NCBI RefSeq assembly: GCF_003573915.1 | Contig: NZ_AP014608.1 | Coordinates: 567,622-631,621, forward strand | DNA: 64,000 nt | Source: Blattabacterium cuenoti STAT | GTDB taxonomy: Bacteria > Bacteroidota > Bacteroidia > Flavobacteriales > Blattabacteriaceae | Direction: 5' to 3' | Shown here: piece after piece, positions 21,098 through 31,200 of the stretch | How the letters are laid out: each line of letters opens with the position of its first letter | Numbering within the stretch: the stretch's first letter is position 1 | Position numbers and translations under genes: made by a program | The notes under the pieces: generated by a model | Seen by the model: the letters and a program-made list of their open reading frames with translations, nothing else | What the model was told of the DNA's origin: nothing | Databases searched by the model: none

Positions 21098-22186
21098 ATG
21101 ATCAAAAAAGAAGAAATTCAATCTATTTCAGAAAGAATCCATAGAATATATTCTATTCTAAAAATAGATCAAATAAAAAAGCACATCGATAAAGAACAAG
21201 AAAAAATATCTAATCCTAATTTTTGGAAAGATTATAAAAAATTCAAAACTTTTATAAAATATATGCATGATATGAAAACATGCATAAAAAATTTTACAAA
21301 ATTAAAAAACGCTTTTGAAGAGTTAGAAATAATATTTTCTCTTTCAAAAGAACAAAATTTAGAAAAAGAGTTTGAAAATCAATTATATAAAACAAAAAAA
21401 TTACTTTTAAATATAGAATTTGAAAATATTTTTTCAGAAAAAGAAGACTCTTTCAACGCTATATTGCAAATCTCTTCTGGAGCTGGAGGAACTGAAAGTT
21501 GTGACTGGACTTTTATGTTAACGAGAATGTATTCCATGTGGGCTGAAAAAAAGAATTTTTTTGTAAAAAAAATTCACTCTCTCCATGGAGATGTCGTTGG
21601 TATTAAATCTGTTACATTAGAAATTAATGGGCTCTATGCTTTTGGATATTTGAAAGGAGAAAATGGAGTACATAGATTAATACGAATATCTCCGTTTGAT
21701 AGTAATTCAAAACGCCATACTTCTTTTTCTTCTGTATATGTTTATCCTATGATAAATAAGAATATTAATATAGATATTAAAACATCAGATATACAATGGG
21801 AAACTTTTCGTTCTAGTGGAGCAGGAGGACAAAACGTAAATAAAGTAGAAACAGGAGTAAGATTACGTCATAATCCTACGGGAATTATTATAGTAAATAC
21901 AGAATCAAGATCTCAAATACAAAATAGACAAAAAGCTTTGCAAATATTAAAATCTAGATTGTATGAAATAGAAATTATTAAAAATAATAATAAAAAAGAA
22001 AAAATAGAATCAAAAAAAAAAAAAATAGAATGGGGTTCTCAAATTCGAAATTATATTATGCATCCTTATAAATTAGTAAAAGATTTAAGAACCGGTTATG
22101 AAACTACAAAAATTCAATCTGTAATGGACGGAGAAATAGATGTTTTTTTAAAAAAATTTTTATATAAAACAGAAAATAAAAATTAG
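21098..22186 (+). CDS. prfB: peptide chain release factor 2, without programmed frameshift
   Basis: RF2 terminates translation at UGA and UAA. The catalytic GGQ is at about residues 243-245 in [13 protein letters not shown], and the stop-reading SPF tripeptide appears in [15 protein letters not shown], which separates RF2 from RF1. The 362-residue frame is continuous, so the autoregulatory in-frame UGA and +1 frameshift found in many bacterial prfB genes are absent. A 14-A run at 22012-22025 encodes KKKK before [10 protein letters not shown]; the frame is intact. It heads a co-directional series prfB-speA-speB-cmk-fabG-menD with gaps of 13 nt or less before speA. Confidence 0.96.
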   Translation: MIKKEEIQSISERIHRIYSILKIDQIKKHIDKEQEKISNPNFWKDYKKFKTFIKYMHDMKTCIKNFTKLKNAFEELEIIFSLSKEQNLEKEFENQLYKTKKLLLNIEFENIFSEKEDSFNAILQISSGAGGTESCDWTFMLTRMYSMWAEKKNFFVKKIHSLHGDVVGIKSVTLEINGLYAFGYLKGENGVHRLIRISPFDSNSKRHTSFSSVYVYPMINKNINIDIKTSDIQWETFRSSGAGGQNVNKVETGVRLRHNPTGIIIVNTESRSQIQNRQKALQILKSRLYEIEIIKNNNKKEKIESKKKKIEWGSQIRNYIMHPYKLVKDLRTGYETTKIQSVMDGEIDVFLKKFLYKTENKN

Positions 22187-22199
22187 TTATTCAATTTCA

Positions 22200-23591
22200 A
22201 TGAAAATCCGTTACGCTGATCTTATAGATCAAACTTTTGATTTTCCCACTGAGGAATTTTCTATAAAAAATAATTTTTTAGAATTTCACGGAATTCCATT
22301 AATGGAACTTATTAAAAAATACGGAACTCCATTAAAATTTACATATTTACCAAAAATATCTAAAAATATACAAAAAGCAAAAAAATGGTTCGAAAAAGCA
22401 ATTCATTCCAATCAATATAACAATAAATATACCTATTGTTATTGCACAAAAAGTTCTCATTTTTCTTTTGTTTTAGAAGAAGTTCTAAAAAATAATATTA
22501 GTATTGAAACTTCATATGCTTATGATATAGAAATTGTAAAAAATCTTTATCAAAAAGGAAAAACTACTAAAAATATTGAAGTTATATGCAATGGATTTAA
22601 AACGAAAAATTATATTGAAAATATATCAGAACTTATTAATAGTGGATTTTATAATACTATACCAATATTAGATAATTCTGATGAATTAGAGAAACTAAGT
22701 TTAGTAATTCATTATCCTTTTAAATTAGGAATACGTATTGCTTCTGAAGAAGAACCTAAATTTGAGTTTTATACTTCTAGATTAGGAATTGGATATAAAG
22801 ATATTATTGTTTTTTATTTAAATAAAATAAAAAATAATCCTAAAATAAAATTAAAAATGTTGCATTTTTTTATAAATACAGGAATAAAAGATACTGCTTA
22901 TTATTGGAATGAACTTTTCAAGTGTTTGCATATTTATGCTAAATTGAAAAAAATAGCACCAGAATTAGAAATTTTAAACATAGGAGGAGGGTTTCCCATT
23001 AAAACATCCATGTCTTTTAAATACGATTATGAATACATGACAAATGAAATAGTTTATCAAATAAAAAAATTCTGTCAAAAAGAAAATATTTATGAACCTC
23101 ATATTTATACAGAATTTGGAGCTTATACAGTGGGAGAAAGTGGAGGGATTTTATATAAAATACTTAACCAAAAACGTCAAAATGATAGAGAAAAATGGAA
23201 CATGATAAATAGTTCTTTTATGACTACACTTCCTGATACTTGGGCAATAAGTCGTAGATTTATTATGATGGCAATTAATCGTTGGAATGATTGTTATGAA
23301 AGAGTTTTTTTAGGAGGATTAACATGTGATAGTGATGATTATTATAATTCAGAACAACATATGAATGCAATATATCTTCCTTGTTTTCATAAAAAAACTC
23401 CACTTTATATTGGATTTTTCAATACTGGAGCTTATCAAGATACAATAAGTGGATATGGTGGAGTACATCATTGTTTAATTCCTCAACCTATTCATATATT
23501 GATAGATCATGATAAAGAAAAAAATTTTGTATATAAAATTTTTCGTCCATCACAAAGTCCGGAAGAAATTTTAAAAATATTGGGTTATTGA
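22200..23591 (+). CDS. speA: biosynthetic arginine decarboxylase
   Basis: The enzyme decarboxylates arginine to agmatine using PLP. This is the compact Bacteroidota type of about 460 residues with an alanine-racemase-like barrel. The likely PLP lysine is near residue 84 in YCTKSSHFSF, the glycine-rich phosphate loop is LNIGGGFP, and the second active-site block is GGLTCDSDDYY. It lies 13 nt after prfB. The following ureohydrolase gene starts at TTG overlapping its stop codon, so the two enzymes probably act in sequence. Diaminopimelate decarboxylase is related but lacks the length and the YNSEQHMN region. Confidence 0.9.
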   Translation: MKIRYADLIDQTFDFPTEEFSIKNNFLEFHGIPLMELIKKYGTPLKFTYLPKISKNIQKAKKWFEKAIHSNQYNNKYTYCYCTKSSHFSFVLEEVLKNNISIETSYAYDIEIVKNLYQKGKTTKNIEVICNGFKTKNYIENISELINSGFYNTIPILDNSDELEKLSLVIHYPFKLGIRIASEEEPKFEFYTSRLGIGYKDIIVFYLNKIKNNPKIKLKMLHFFINTGIKDTAYYWNELFKCLHIYAKLKKIAPELEILNIGGGFPIKTSMSFKYDYEYMTNEIVYQIKKFCQKENIYEPHIYTEFGAYTVGESGGILYKILNQKRQNDREKWNMINSSFMTTLPDTWAISRRFIMMAINRWNDCYERVFLGGLTCDSDDYYNSEQHMNAIYLPCFHKKTPLYIGFFNTGAYQDTISGYGGVHHCLIPQPIHILIDHDKEKNFVYKIFRPSQSPEEILKILGY

Positions 23592-24460
23592 AATTAAATA
23601 AAAAAAAAACTTTTGCAGGAATTTCTAAAAAATATTCAACACTTAATAACTGTAAAATAGTTCTTATTCCAGTACCATATGATTATACTCAAACATGGAA
23701 AAAAGGGGCTAAAAAAGGACCTAAAGCTTTTTTAACTGCAGCAGAACATATGGAATTATATGATATTGAAACCAATTCAGAAGTATATAAAAAAGGAATA
23801 TTTATAGTTCCTTCTATTATTAATTCTTCAATTTCTATAAAAAAAATGATAGAAAAAGTCTATAATATTACAAAAAAATATCTTTTAAAAGAAAAATTTA
23901 TTACCCTTATAGGAGGAGATCATTCTATATCAATAGGCAGCATTCGAGCTTTTGGAGAAAAATATAATAATAATTTAAGTATTCTCCATATGGATGCGCA
24001 TACAGATTTACGTCCTATATATAAAGGAACTCCTTATAACCATGCATGTTCTATGCATGAAGCATCTAAAAAATATCCCATAATCCAAATAGGAATTCGT
24101 AGTATGGATATAGTAGAAAAAAAATATATCCAAAAAAAAAACATATTTTATATGCACAAAATTTATAAAAATGATTTATGGATGAAAAATGCTATTTCTA
24201 AATTATCTACTAATGTATTTATTAGTATAGATATAGATGTTTTTGATCCTAGCATAGCCCCTTCTACAGGAACTCCAGAACCAGGAGGTTTATCTTGGTA
24301 TACCGCCTTAAAATTTTTTAAAAAAGTTTTTAAAAAAAAAAATATAATAGGATTTGATATAGTTGAACTTTTACCTAATCAAAAAGAATCCTCTACAGAT
24401 TTTTTAGCAGTCAAACTTTATTATAAATTACTATCATATAAGTATAATATAAAAAAGTAA
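23588..24460 (+). CDS. speB: agmatinase (ureohydrolase family)
   Basis: Ureohydrolases hydrolyse a guanidino group to urea. The manganese ligands are in GGDHSIS (about 108-114), MDAHTDLR (about 135), and SIDIDVFDPSIAPSTGTPEPGG (from about 212). Agmatine is the likely substrate because NHACSMH follows the DAHTD block as in agmatinases, and because the gene is coupled to speA by a four-base TTGA overlap. Arginase or formiminoglutamase activity cannot be excluded from sequence. The start is TTG. The products would be putrescine and urea, the latter a substrate for urease if one is encoded elsewhere. Confidence 0.82.
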   Translation: MKLNKKKTFAGISKKYSTLNNCKIVLIPVPYDYTQTWKKGAKKGPKAFLTAAEHMELYDIETNSEVYKKGIFIVPSIINSSISIKKMIEKVYNITKKYLLKEKFITLIGGDHSISIGSIRAFGEKYNNNLSILHMDAHTDLRPIYKGTPYNHACSMHEASKKYPIIQIGIRSMDIVEKKYIQKKNIFYMHKIYKNDLWMKNAISKLSTNVFISIDIDVFDPSIAPSTGTPEPGGLSWYTALKFFKKVFKKKNIIGFDIVELLPNQKESSTDFLAVKLYYKLLSYKYNIKK

Positions 24461-24474
24461 ATTCATTTATTAAT

Positions 24475-25164
24475 ATGAATCAAAAAATTATTATAGCTAT
24501 AGATGGATATTCTTCATCCGGAAAAAGTACTTTAGCAAAAGCTATTTCTAAAAAGTTAAAATATAAATATATAGACAGCGGGGCTATGTATAGAAGTGTC
24601 ACTTTATTTGCTATTCAAAACAAAATTTTTAATAGTGATTTATGGAATATACAAAATTTTATTCCTATTTTGAAAGAAATAAATTTAAAATTTAAATGGA
24701 ATAAAAAATATAATCAAACAGATATTTTTTTAAATAAAGAAAATATTCTTTATAAAATTAGATCAGAACAAGTAGAAGATAAAGTAAATTTCATTTCTCA
24801 AATTCCGGAAGTTAGAGAAAAATTAACTCTTATGCAAAGAAATATGGCAGAAGAAAAAAAAGGAATTGTTGTAGATGGAAGAGACATAGGAAATTATGTA
24901 TTTCCTAAATCAGAACTAAAAATATTTATGAAAGGATCTATAGAAATTCGTTCTTATAGGAGATATAAAGATCTAAAAAAAAGAGGAAAAAAAATATCTT
25001 ATGAAGAAGTAAAAAAAAATCTAATTTATAGAGATATAATGGATACTTCACGAAATATTTCTCCACTTAAAAAATCTATAGATTCTATAGAAATAGATAA
25101 CACATTTTTAAGTGTAGAAAAACAATTAAATCTCATTTTTAAATTAATTAATAAAAAAAAATAG
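24475..25164 (+). CDS. cmk: cytidylate kinase
   Basis: Cmk phosphorylates CMP and dCMP with ATP. The P-loop GYSSSGKST is at residues 11-19, then YIDSGAMYRSVT and the LID-type block VVDGRDIGNYVFP, all typical. The 229 residues are complete. It is the fourth gene of the prfB-to-menD series, 14 nt after speB and 17 nt before fabG. Confidence 0.95.
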   Translation: MNQKIIIAIDGYSSSGKSTLAKAISKKLKYKYIDSGAMYRSVTLFAIQNKIFNSDLWNIQNFIPILKEINLKFKWNKKYNQTDIFLNKENILYKIRSEQVEDKVNFISQIPEVREKLTLMQRNMAEEKKGIVVDGRDIGNYVFPKSELKIFMKGSIEIRSYRRYKDLKKRGKKISYEEVKKNLIYRDIMDTSRNISPLKKSIDSIEIDNTFLSVEKQLNLIFKLINKKK

Positions 25165-25181
25165 TCATATCTGTCATACAT

Positions 25182-25916
25182 ATGAAATTATTAAATGGAA
25201 AAATAGCTGTAGTTACAGGAGGTTCAGGAGATATAGGTAGATCTATAATAAAAACTTTCGTAAAACATGGAGCTCATGTTATTTTTACATTTTTTTCTTC
25301 AAAAAATGAAGCAAAAAAAATAGAGTTTGAATTTCAAAATATAGTTGAAGCATATAAAATAGATCTTTCAGATTTCAATTCTTCAGAAAACTTAGTAAAA
25401 AAAGTAATAAAAAAATATGGAAGATTAGATATATTAGTAAACAATGCAGGAATTATAAGAGATAATTTTTTGCTTAAAATTTCCAAAAAAGATTGGGATT
25501 ATGTTCTAAAAACTAATCTATACTCTATATTTAATTTAACAAAACATGCTATTCATCCTATGATGAAACAAAAAAAGGGAAGCATTATTAATATGAGTTC
25601 CGTTGTCGGACTAACGGGAAATATTGGTCAATCTAATTACGCAGCATCTAAAGCGGGAATTATTGGATTCACAAAATCAATAGCCAGAGAATTAGGAAAA
25701 AAAAATATTCGTTGTAATGCTATAGCACCTGGATATATCGTAACAAAAATGAATTCTCACTTCAGATCTAAAATCAAAGAAAATTGGATAAAAAATATTC
25801 CATTAAAAAGACCAGGAACTCCTCAAGAAATAGCAAACTCTACTTTATTTTTGGCTTCAGATTTATCAGATTATATTACCGGTGCTGTATTAAACGTAAA
25901 TGGAGGATTAATTTAA
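25182..25916 (+). CDS. fabG: 3-oxoacyl-ACP reductase
   Basis: FabG reduces 3-oxoacyl-ACP with NADPH in the fatty acid cycle. It is a 244-residue short-chain dehydrogenase with cofactor loop TGGSGDIG at 12-19, NNAG, and the catalytic Ser/Tyr/Lys set ending in YAASKAG (Tyr at about 153). Context does not prove ACP specificity, since other short-chain reductases look alike, but the whole-length pattern (LAPGYIVTKM-type region, FLASDLSDYITGAVLNVNGG) fits FabG. Other cycle enzymes here are fabF, fabZ and acpP, at separate loci. Confidence 0.9.
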   Translation: MKLLNGKIAVVTGGSGDIGRSIIKTFVKHGAHVIFTFFSSKNEAKKIEFEFQNIVEAYKIDLSDFNSSENLVKKVIKKYGRLDILVNNAGIIRDNFLLKISKKDWDYVLKTNLYSIFNLTKHAIHPMMKQKKGSIINMSSVVGLTGNIGQSNYAASKAGIIGFTKSIARELGKKNIRCNAIAPGYIVTKMNSHFRSKIKENWIKNIPLKRPGTPQEIANSTLFLASDLSDYITGAVLNVNGGLI

Positions 25917-25929
25917 ACCATAACAAATA

Positions 25930-27621
25930 ATGTATTCGGATAAAAAAATTGTACAAAGCTTAGGGGTAATTTTAAAAGCAAAATCTATATTCAATATTAT
26001 CATATCTCCAGGATCTAGAAACGCTCCAATCATTATACATTTTACTCAACATAAAGATTTTAAAACTTATAGTATTGTAGATGAAAGATGTGCTGGTTTT
26101 TTTGCTTTAGGAATAGCTCAACAAATAAGAAAACCTGTAGTTGTTAGTTGTACTTCTGGTTCTTCTGTTGTTAATTATTATCCCGCTGTAACGGAAGCTT
26201 TCTTCCAAAATATTCCACTTGTTTTAGTAACAGCAGATAGACCAAAAGAAATTATAGATATATTTGAAGGACAATCTATTTATCAAGAAAATATTTTTCA
26301 AAAACATGTAGAAGCTTCTGTTCAATTAACAGAAGATGAATCTAAATCAGGGATATGGTATAATGATAGATTAATGAATGAATCTATTAATAAATGTATT
26401 ATTAAAAATAAACCTATACATATTAATATTCCATTTTCAGAACCACTTTATGGTACTACAAATCATTTACAAGTAAAACCTAAAATTATAAAAACTATAC
26501 CTGTTAAAAATTATGTTGAAATATGTGATTATAAAAAAGAACAATATGTGTGGAAAAAATATGGAAAAAAAATGATCCTATTAGGATTGTATTATACAGA
26601 AAAAAATACGGAAAAAATTTTAAGAAAATTAAGTTTAGATCCTTCTGTTGTAATTTTTACGGAAAAAACATCATCTCATGCATATGGAAAGAATTTTTTC
26701 TCATGTATAGATCAACTTATTTTTAATATGAATCTTAAAGAATGGATAAATTTTAAACCTCATATTTTATTAACCATTGGAATCAATATTATATCTAAGA
26801 AAATAAAAATTCTTTTAAGAAAGTCTCCTCCGATATATCATTGGCATATAGGAGAACATAACGGAAAATATCCGGATACTTATTATAAATTAACTACTTA
26901 TTGGCCTATTAATCCAGGATTATTTTTAAAAATTTTTTATTATAACAATATAACATCTGTTCCTTATTCAGATTATAAAAAAAAATGGGAAAAGTTGAGA
27001 AAGGAAAAAATGAAAAAACATAAATTTTTTTTAAAAAAAGAAAAAAGTTTTTCAGATTTAAACGTTTTATTTTTTGTATTTAAATCTATACCTAATCATA
27101 CTATTCTACAATTAGGAAATAGTATGATTATAAGATACTATCAACTTTTTAATGAAAAAAAATATTCTATTAAATCCTATTGTAATCGTGGAACCTCAGG
27201 AATAGATGGATCTGTTTCAACTGCTATAGGTTCTGCTACAATAAGAAAAAAAATTGTAACATTAATTGTTGGAGATTTAAGTTTTTTTTATGACAGTAAT
27301 GCTTTATGGAATAATTATATTCCAAAAAATTTTCGGATTATACTTATTAATAATGGAGGGGGAAATATCTTCAAATTTATATCAGAAAAAAAACTACCTG
27401 AAAAGATATTTCATTTTTTTGAAACAAAACATATTTTTTCTGCAGAAAAAATATGTGAAATGTATCATTGGAAATACGAGGAAATATCTGATTTTTATAC
27501 TTTAAAAAATAGTTTATCATGTTTTTGGAAAAAATCAAATCAACCTTGTTTATTGGAAATCAATACTAAAACGTCTAATAATGATAAAATTTTAAAAAAG
27601 TATTTATCTTATTTATCCTAA
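25930..27621 (+). CDS. menD: SEPHCHC synthase (menaquinone biosynthesis)
   Basis: MenD is a thiamine-diphosphate enzyme that adds 2-oxoglutarate-derived succinic semialdehyde to isochorismate. The N-terminal half shows ISPGSRNAPI and the cofactor-activating Glu in DERCAGFFALG; the C-terminal half shows the ThDP-binding GDLSFFYDSNALWN...NNGGG. The 563 residues are full length. It is the last gene of the plus-strand series and is convergent with the sanA-like gene (two bases between stops). No other men gene is certain in this window, although the hydrolase at 61027 could be considered for MenH. Confidence 0.93.
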   Translation: MYSDKKIVQSLGVILKAKSIFNIIISPGSRNAPIIIHFTQHKDFKTYSIVDERCAGFFALGIAQQIRKPVVVSCTSGSSVVNYYPAVTEAFFQNIPLVLVTADRPKEIIDIFEGQSIYQENIFQKHVEASVQLTEDESKSGIWYNDRLMNESINKCIIKNKPIHINIPFSEPLYGTTNHLQVKPKIIKTIPVKNYVEICDYKKEQYVWKKYGKKMILLGLYYTEKNTEKILRKLSLDPSVVIFTEKTSSHAYGKNFFSCIDQLIFNMNLKEWINFKPHILLTIGINIISKKIKILLRKSPPIYHWHIGEHNGKYPDTYYKLTTYWPINPGLFLKIFYYNNITSVPYSDYKKKWEKLRKEKMKKHKFFLKKEKSFSDLNVLFFVFKSIPNHTILQLGNSMIIRYYQLFNEKKYSIKSYCNRGTSGIDGSVSTAIGSATIRKKIVTLIVGDLSFFYDSNALWNNYIPKNFRIILINNGGGNIFKFISEKKLPEKIFHFFETKHIFSAEKICEMYHWKYEEISDFYTLKNSLSCFWKKSNQPCLLEINTKTSNNDKILKKYLSYLS

Positions 27622-27623
27622 TT

Positions 27624-28196
27624 TCAATATAAAAAACAAAGAATATCCCATAAGGCTTTAATCCTTGCAAAAACTTCTCTGAATTGTATTTTACTGTCAA
27701 AAGTAAGGTTTTTAGCATTAAATCCAATGACATCCAAGCCCAAACAATTTCCAATAAAAATTGCTCTTTCATTATGAAACTTTTGAGATATAATTGTAAA
27801 CTTTTTTTGGTGAAAAATTTTATGAGCTCTTGCAATAGAATGCAATGTACTAATTCCATAAAAATCTTCATATATAAAATGAGAAGGAATTCCTTTTTTA
27901 ATTAATTCCTTTTTCATCATTTTTGGTTCATTGTAGTTTTTTTCTCTATTATCTCCACTTACAATAATATAACGTATTTTATTATGACGAAAAAGAAAAA
28001 AAGCCGCGTCTATTCTGTATTTAAAATAAGCGTTAATTCCTCCTCCATACAAATATTTAGAAGTTCCTAAAACTACACCAAATGTATTATATGGAATATA
28101 ATTAATAGAATCATAACTTTTTCTTTTTGACCAAAAACTTATTCCAAGATAACAGAATACAATAAATGAAATGATAAGAAAAAATATACGTTTTAT
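27624..28196 (-). CDS. SanA/YdcF-like (DUF218) membrane-anchored protein with no canonical start codon
   Basis: The protein matches E. coli SanA along its length: VVLGTSKY, INAYFKYRIDAA, SGDNREKNYNEP, and TIISQKFHNERAIFIG. SanA-type proteins are linked to envelope integrity, but the reaction is unknown. The first conventional start, TTG at 28052, would drop the N-terminal membrane segment (IFFLIISFIVFCYLGISFW) and the conserved VVLG strand. In the same frame these residues are present upstream, back to a TAA at 28203-28205, with only ATA or ATT as possible starts; I give the span from ATA at 28196. The gene follows secA by 16 nt. Translation from a rare codon or early decay are both possible. 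Confidence 0.65.
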   Translation of the reverse strand: MKRIFFLIISFIVFCYLGISFWSKRKSYDSINYIPYNTFGVVLGTSKYLYGGGINAYFKYRIDAAFFLFRHNKIRYIIVSGDNREKNYNEPKMMKKELIKKGIPSHFIYEDFYGISTLHSIARAHKIFHQKKFTIISQKFHNERAIFIGNCLGLDVIGFNAKNLTFDSKIQFREVFARIKALWDILCFLY

Positions 28197-28212
28197 TTCT
28201 AATTAACACATT

Positions 28213-31200
28213 CTAAAAAGAATTATCCTCTATAATCCATTCTCCTTTTTTTAAAAAAAGATCTATATGTTTGAATTTAATATTTTTAATTTCTCCCGTA
28301 GTTAAATGACGAATATTAATTCTATTGTTTCTTCCTAATTTTTTTTCTTTCATAAAAAGATTTTTTTTTAAATTATTTTTTGGAAAACAAAAAATATCTC
28401 CTGTTATAATTTTTGCTTTAAGAAAAAAAGAAATAATTCTTTTGTTTATACCATAAACTCTTTCTTGAAATAAATTAAAAGCATTTTGTTTATAAACAAT
28501 AAGAGGATCTTTTTGTTCAAAAACAGCATTTTGTACAGAAAAACGCAAACTATCCATTTCACGTAAATGTTCTTTCCATTTTTCATCCATGAAACATAAT
28601 ATAGTCTTTTTTTCAAACATAGATAATAAAGACTTTCCTTTTGTTTTATAAAATTCTTTTAAACCTGATATAGAAACTATATTTTGGGATCCATCTGTTA
28701 AAACAACCCGTATTTGATAAAATTCATAATTTTTATTTACAATATTAGATATAATAGGTTTTATATCATAATCAATCATTTTTACCTTCTTTTTTTCATA
28801 AAAATCAATGATTATATCATGAAGTTTATTTACACAATCACGTTCTTTATAAGATAGAAATTCATCTTCTGGTATTGGAAATTCAATACCAAAAGTTTGG
28901 AAAAATTCAAACTCCAAATTTTTAAAATCATGGATAGACTGATTTACAGTCATCATAATATCTAGTAAAACATAAATCATGTTAGAAATATCTAAACTTA
29001 ATTTATTTTCACATAATGCATTTTTTCGTTTTTTGTAAATAAACTCTCTTTGTTGATTAATAACATCATCATAGTCTAACAAACGTTTTCGTATACTGAA
29101 GTTATTTTCCTCTATTTTTTTTTGTGCTTTTTCAATAGATTTTGTCAACAAAGGATGTTGTATTATATCTCCTTCTTTGTGTCCAAATCTGTCCATTAAT
29201 TTAGAAAGTCTTTCCGAATCAATAAATAAACGAATTAAATTATCTTCTAAAGACACATAAAATTGAGAACTACCTGGATCTCCTTGACGACCTGATCTTC
29301 CTCTTAATTGGTTATCTACTCTTCTAGAATCATGTCTTTCCGTACCTAAAACGAATAATCCTTTATTTTTAATAACTTCTTTTGATAATTTAATATCAGT
29401 TCCACGACCTGCCATATTAGTTGCTATAGTAACAGAACCAGGAAATCCAGCCTTTGCTATGGTTTCTGCTTCTTTTTCATGTAATTTTGCGTTTAAAACA
29501 TTATGTGAAATTTTCATAAATTTCAAAGCTCTACTCAAAAATTCTGAAATTTCAACAGATGTTGTTCCAACAAGAACAGGACGTTTTTCATTTTTAGATA
29601 AAAAAATAATTTTTTCTATAACAGCATTATATTTTTCCCGTTGAGTTTTAAAAACAAGATCTTGAAAATCTTTTCTTTGTATTTTCTTATGTGTGGGAAT
29701 TACTACTACATCCAATTTATAAATATGCCAAAATTCTCCAGATTCTGTCTCCGCTGTTCCTGTCATTCCAGATATTTTTCTATACATTCTAAAATAATTT
29801 TGTAAAGTTATTGTAGCAAGAGTTTGACTGGAGGATTCTATTTTAACATTTTCTTTTGCTTCTATAGCTTGATGCAACCCATCAGAATAACGTCTTCCTT
29901 CCATTATACGACCAGTCTGTTCATCTACTATTTTTACTTTTCCTCCTAAAACAATATAATCCACATCTTTTTCAAATAAAGTAAAGGCTTTAAGTAATTG
30001 ATTGATAGTATGAATTCTTTGTGATTTTAGAGAAAAATTTTTTAAAAGTTTTTCCTTTTCTTCTGTCTCTTTTTCTTTTGAAAAATTTTTTTTTTCTACT
30101 TCAGAAAGTTCCAGATTCACATCTGGTAAAACAAAAAAACCTATATCTTCCACATTTTTCGATAAAAATTCAATTCCTTTATCTGTTAATTCTACAGTAT
30201 TATTTTTTTCATCAATAACAAAATAAAGGTCTTTATCTACTTTATATATTTCTCTTCCATGATCTTGCAAATATTGACTTTCTATTTTTTGTAAAATCAA
30301 ACGAATATTATCTTCACTTAAAAATTTTATTAAAGATTTTTTTTTAGGTAAACCACGATATGCTTGAAATAATTTGAATCCACCTAATTTTTTTTCTCCA
30401 TTTTTGATTAAACTCTTTGCTTTATTTAAGAAATCTTTAACTATCACGTTTTGTTGATCGACTAGAATTTTTACTTTTTTTTTAAATAATTCAAATTCTT
30501 CTTTATTATCTCTTTTAGAATCAACAGGTCCCGATATGATCAAAGGAGTACGTGCTTCATCTATTAAAACTGAATCGATTTCATCTATAATAGCATAATT
30601 TAATTCTCTTTGAACCAGTTCTTCTTTATAACAAGCCATATTATCTCGTAAATAATCAAACCCAAATTCATTATTTGTTCCATAAGTAATATCTGCTTGA
30701 TAAGCTTTTTTACGCATATATACGTCAGAAGACGTATAATTATCAATACAATCAACTTTTAATCCATGAAATTCCATTAAAGGAGCCATCCAATTTGTAT
30801 CTCTTTTAGATAAATAATTATTTACTGTAACAATATGTACTCCTTTTCCAGAAAGTGCATTTAAATAAGCAGATAAAGTTGCTACAAAAGTCTTCCCTTC
30901 TCCCGTAGCCATCTCAGCAATTTTTCCTTGATGTAAAACTATACCTCCCATAAGTTGAACATCATAATGAACCATATCCCAAATTATTCTTTTTCCATGT
31001 GCATTCCATTCATTTTTCCAAAATGCTTGATTTCCTTCCAAATGAACATAAGATTTTATTTTTGATAATTCTTTATCAAAAGAAGTAGATGTTACGATAA
31101 GTTGTTTTTTTTCTTTGAATCGTTTAGCTGTTTCTTTAATAACAGCGAATGCTTGAGGTAAAATCTCTATTAATATTTTTTTCTCAATTTTATAACATTC

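Noticed and set aside
21262..21286. TATGCATG...CATGCATA and a nearby 10-bp A/T hairpin (21553-21575) in prfB as regulatory structures
   Set aside because: Short arms in Lys/Phe-coding DNA; expected by chance in such composition.
27575..27871. 98-codon minus-strand frame over the menD end and the sanA-like gene
   Set aside because: It is a shifted frame of the sanA-like coding sequence; the overlapping 27624-28196 frame carries all conserved motifs.
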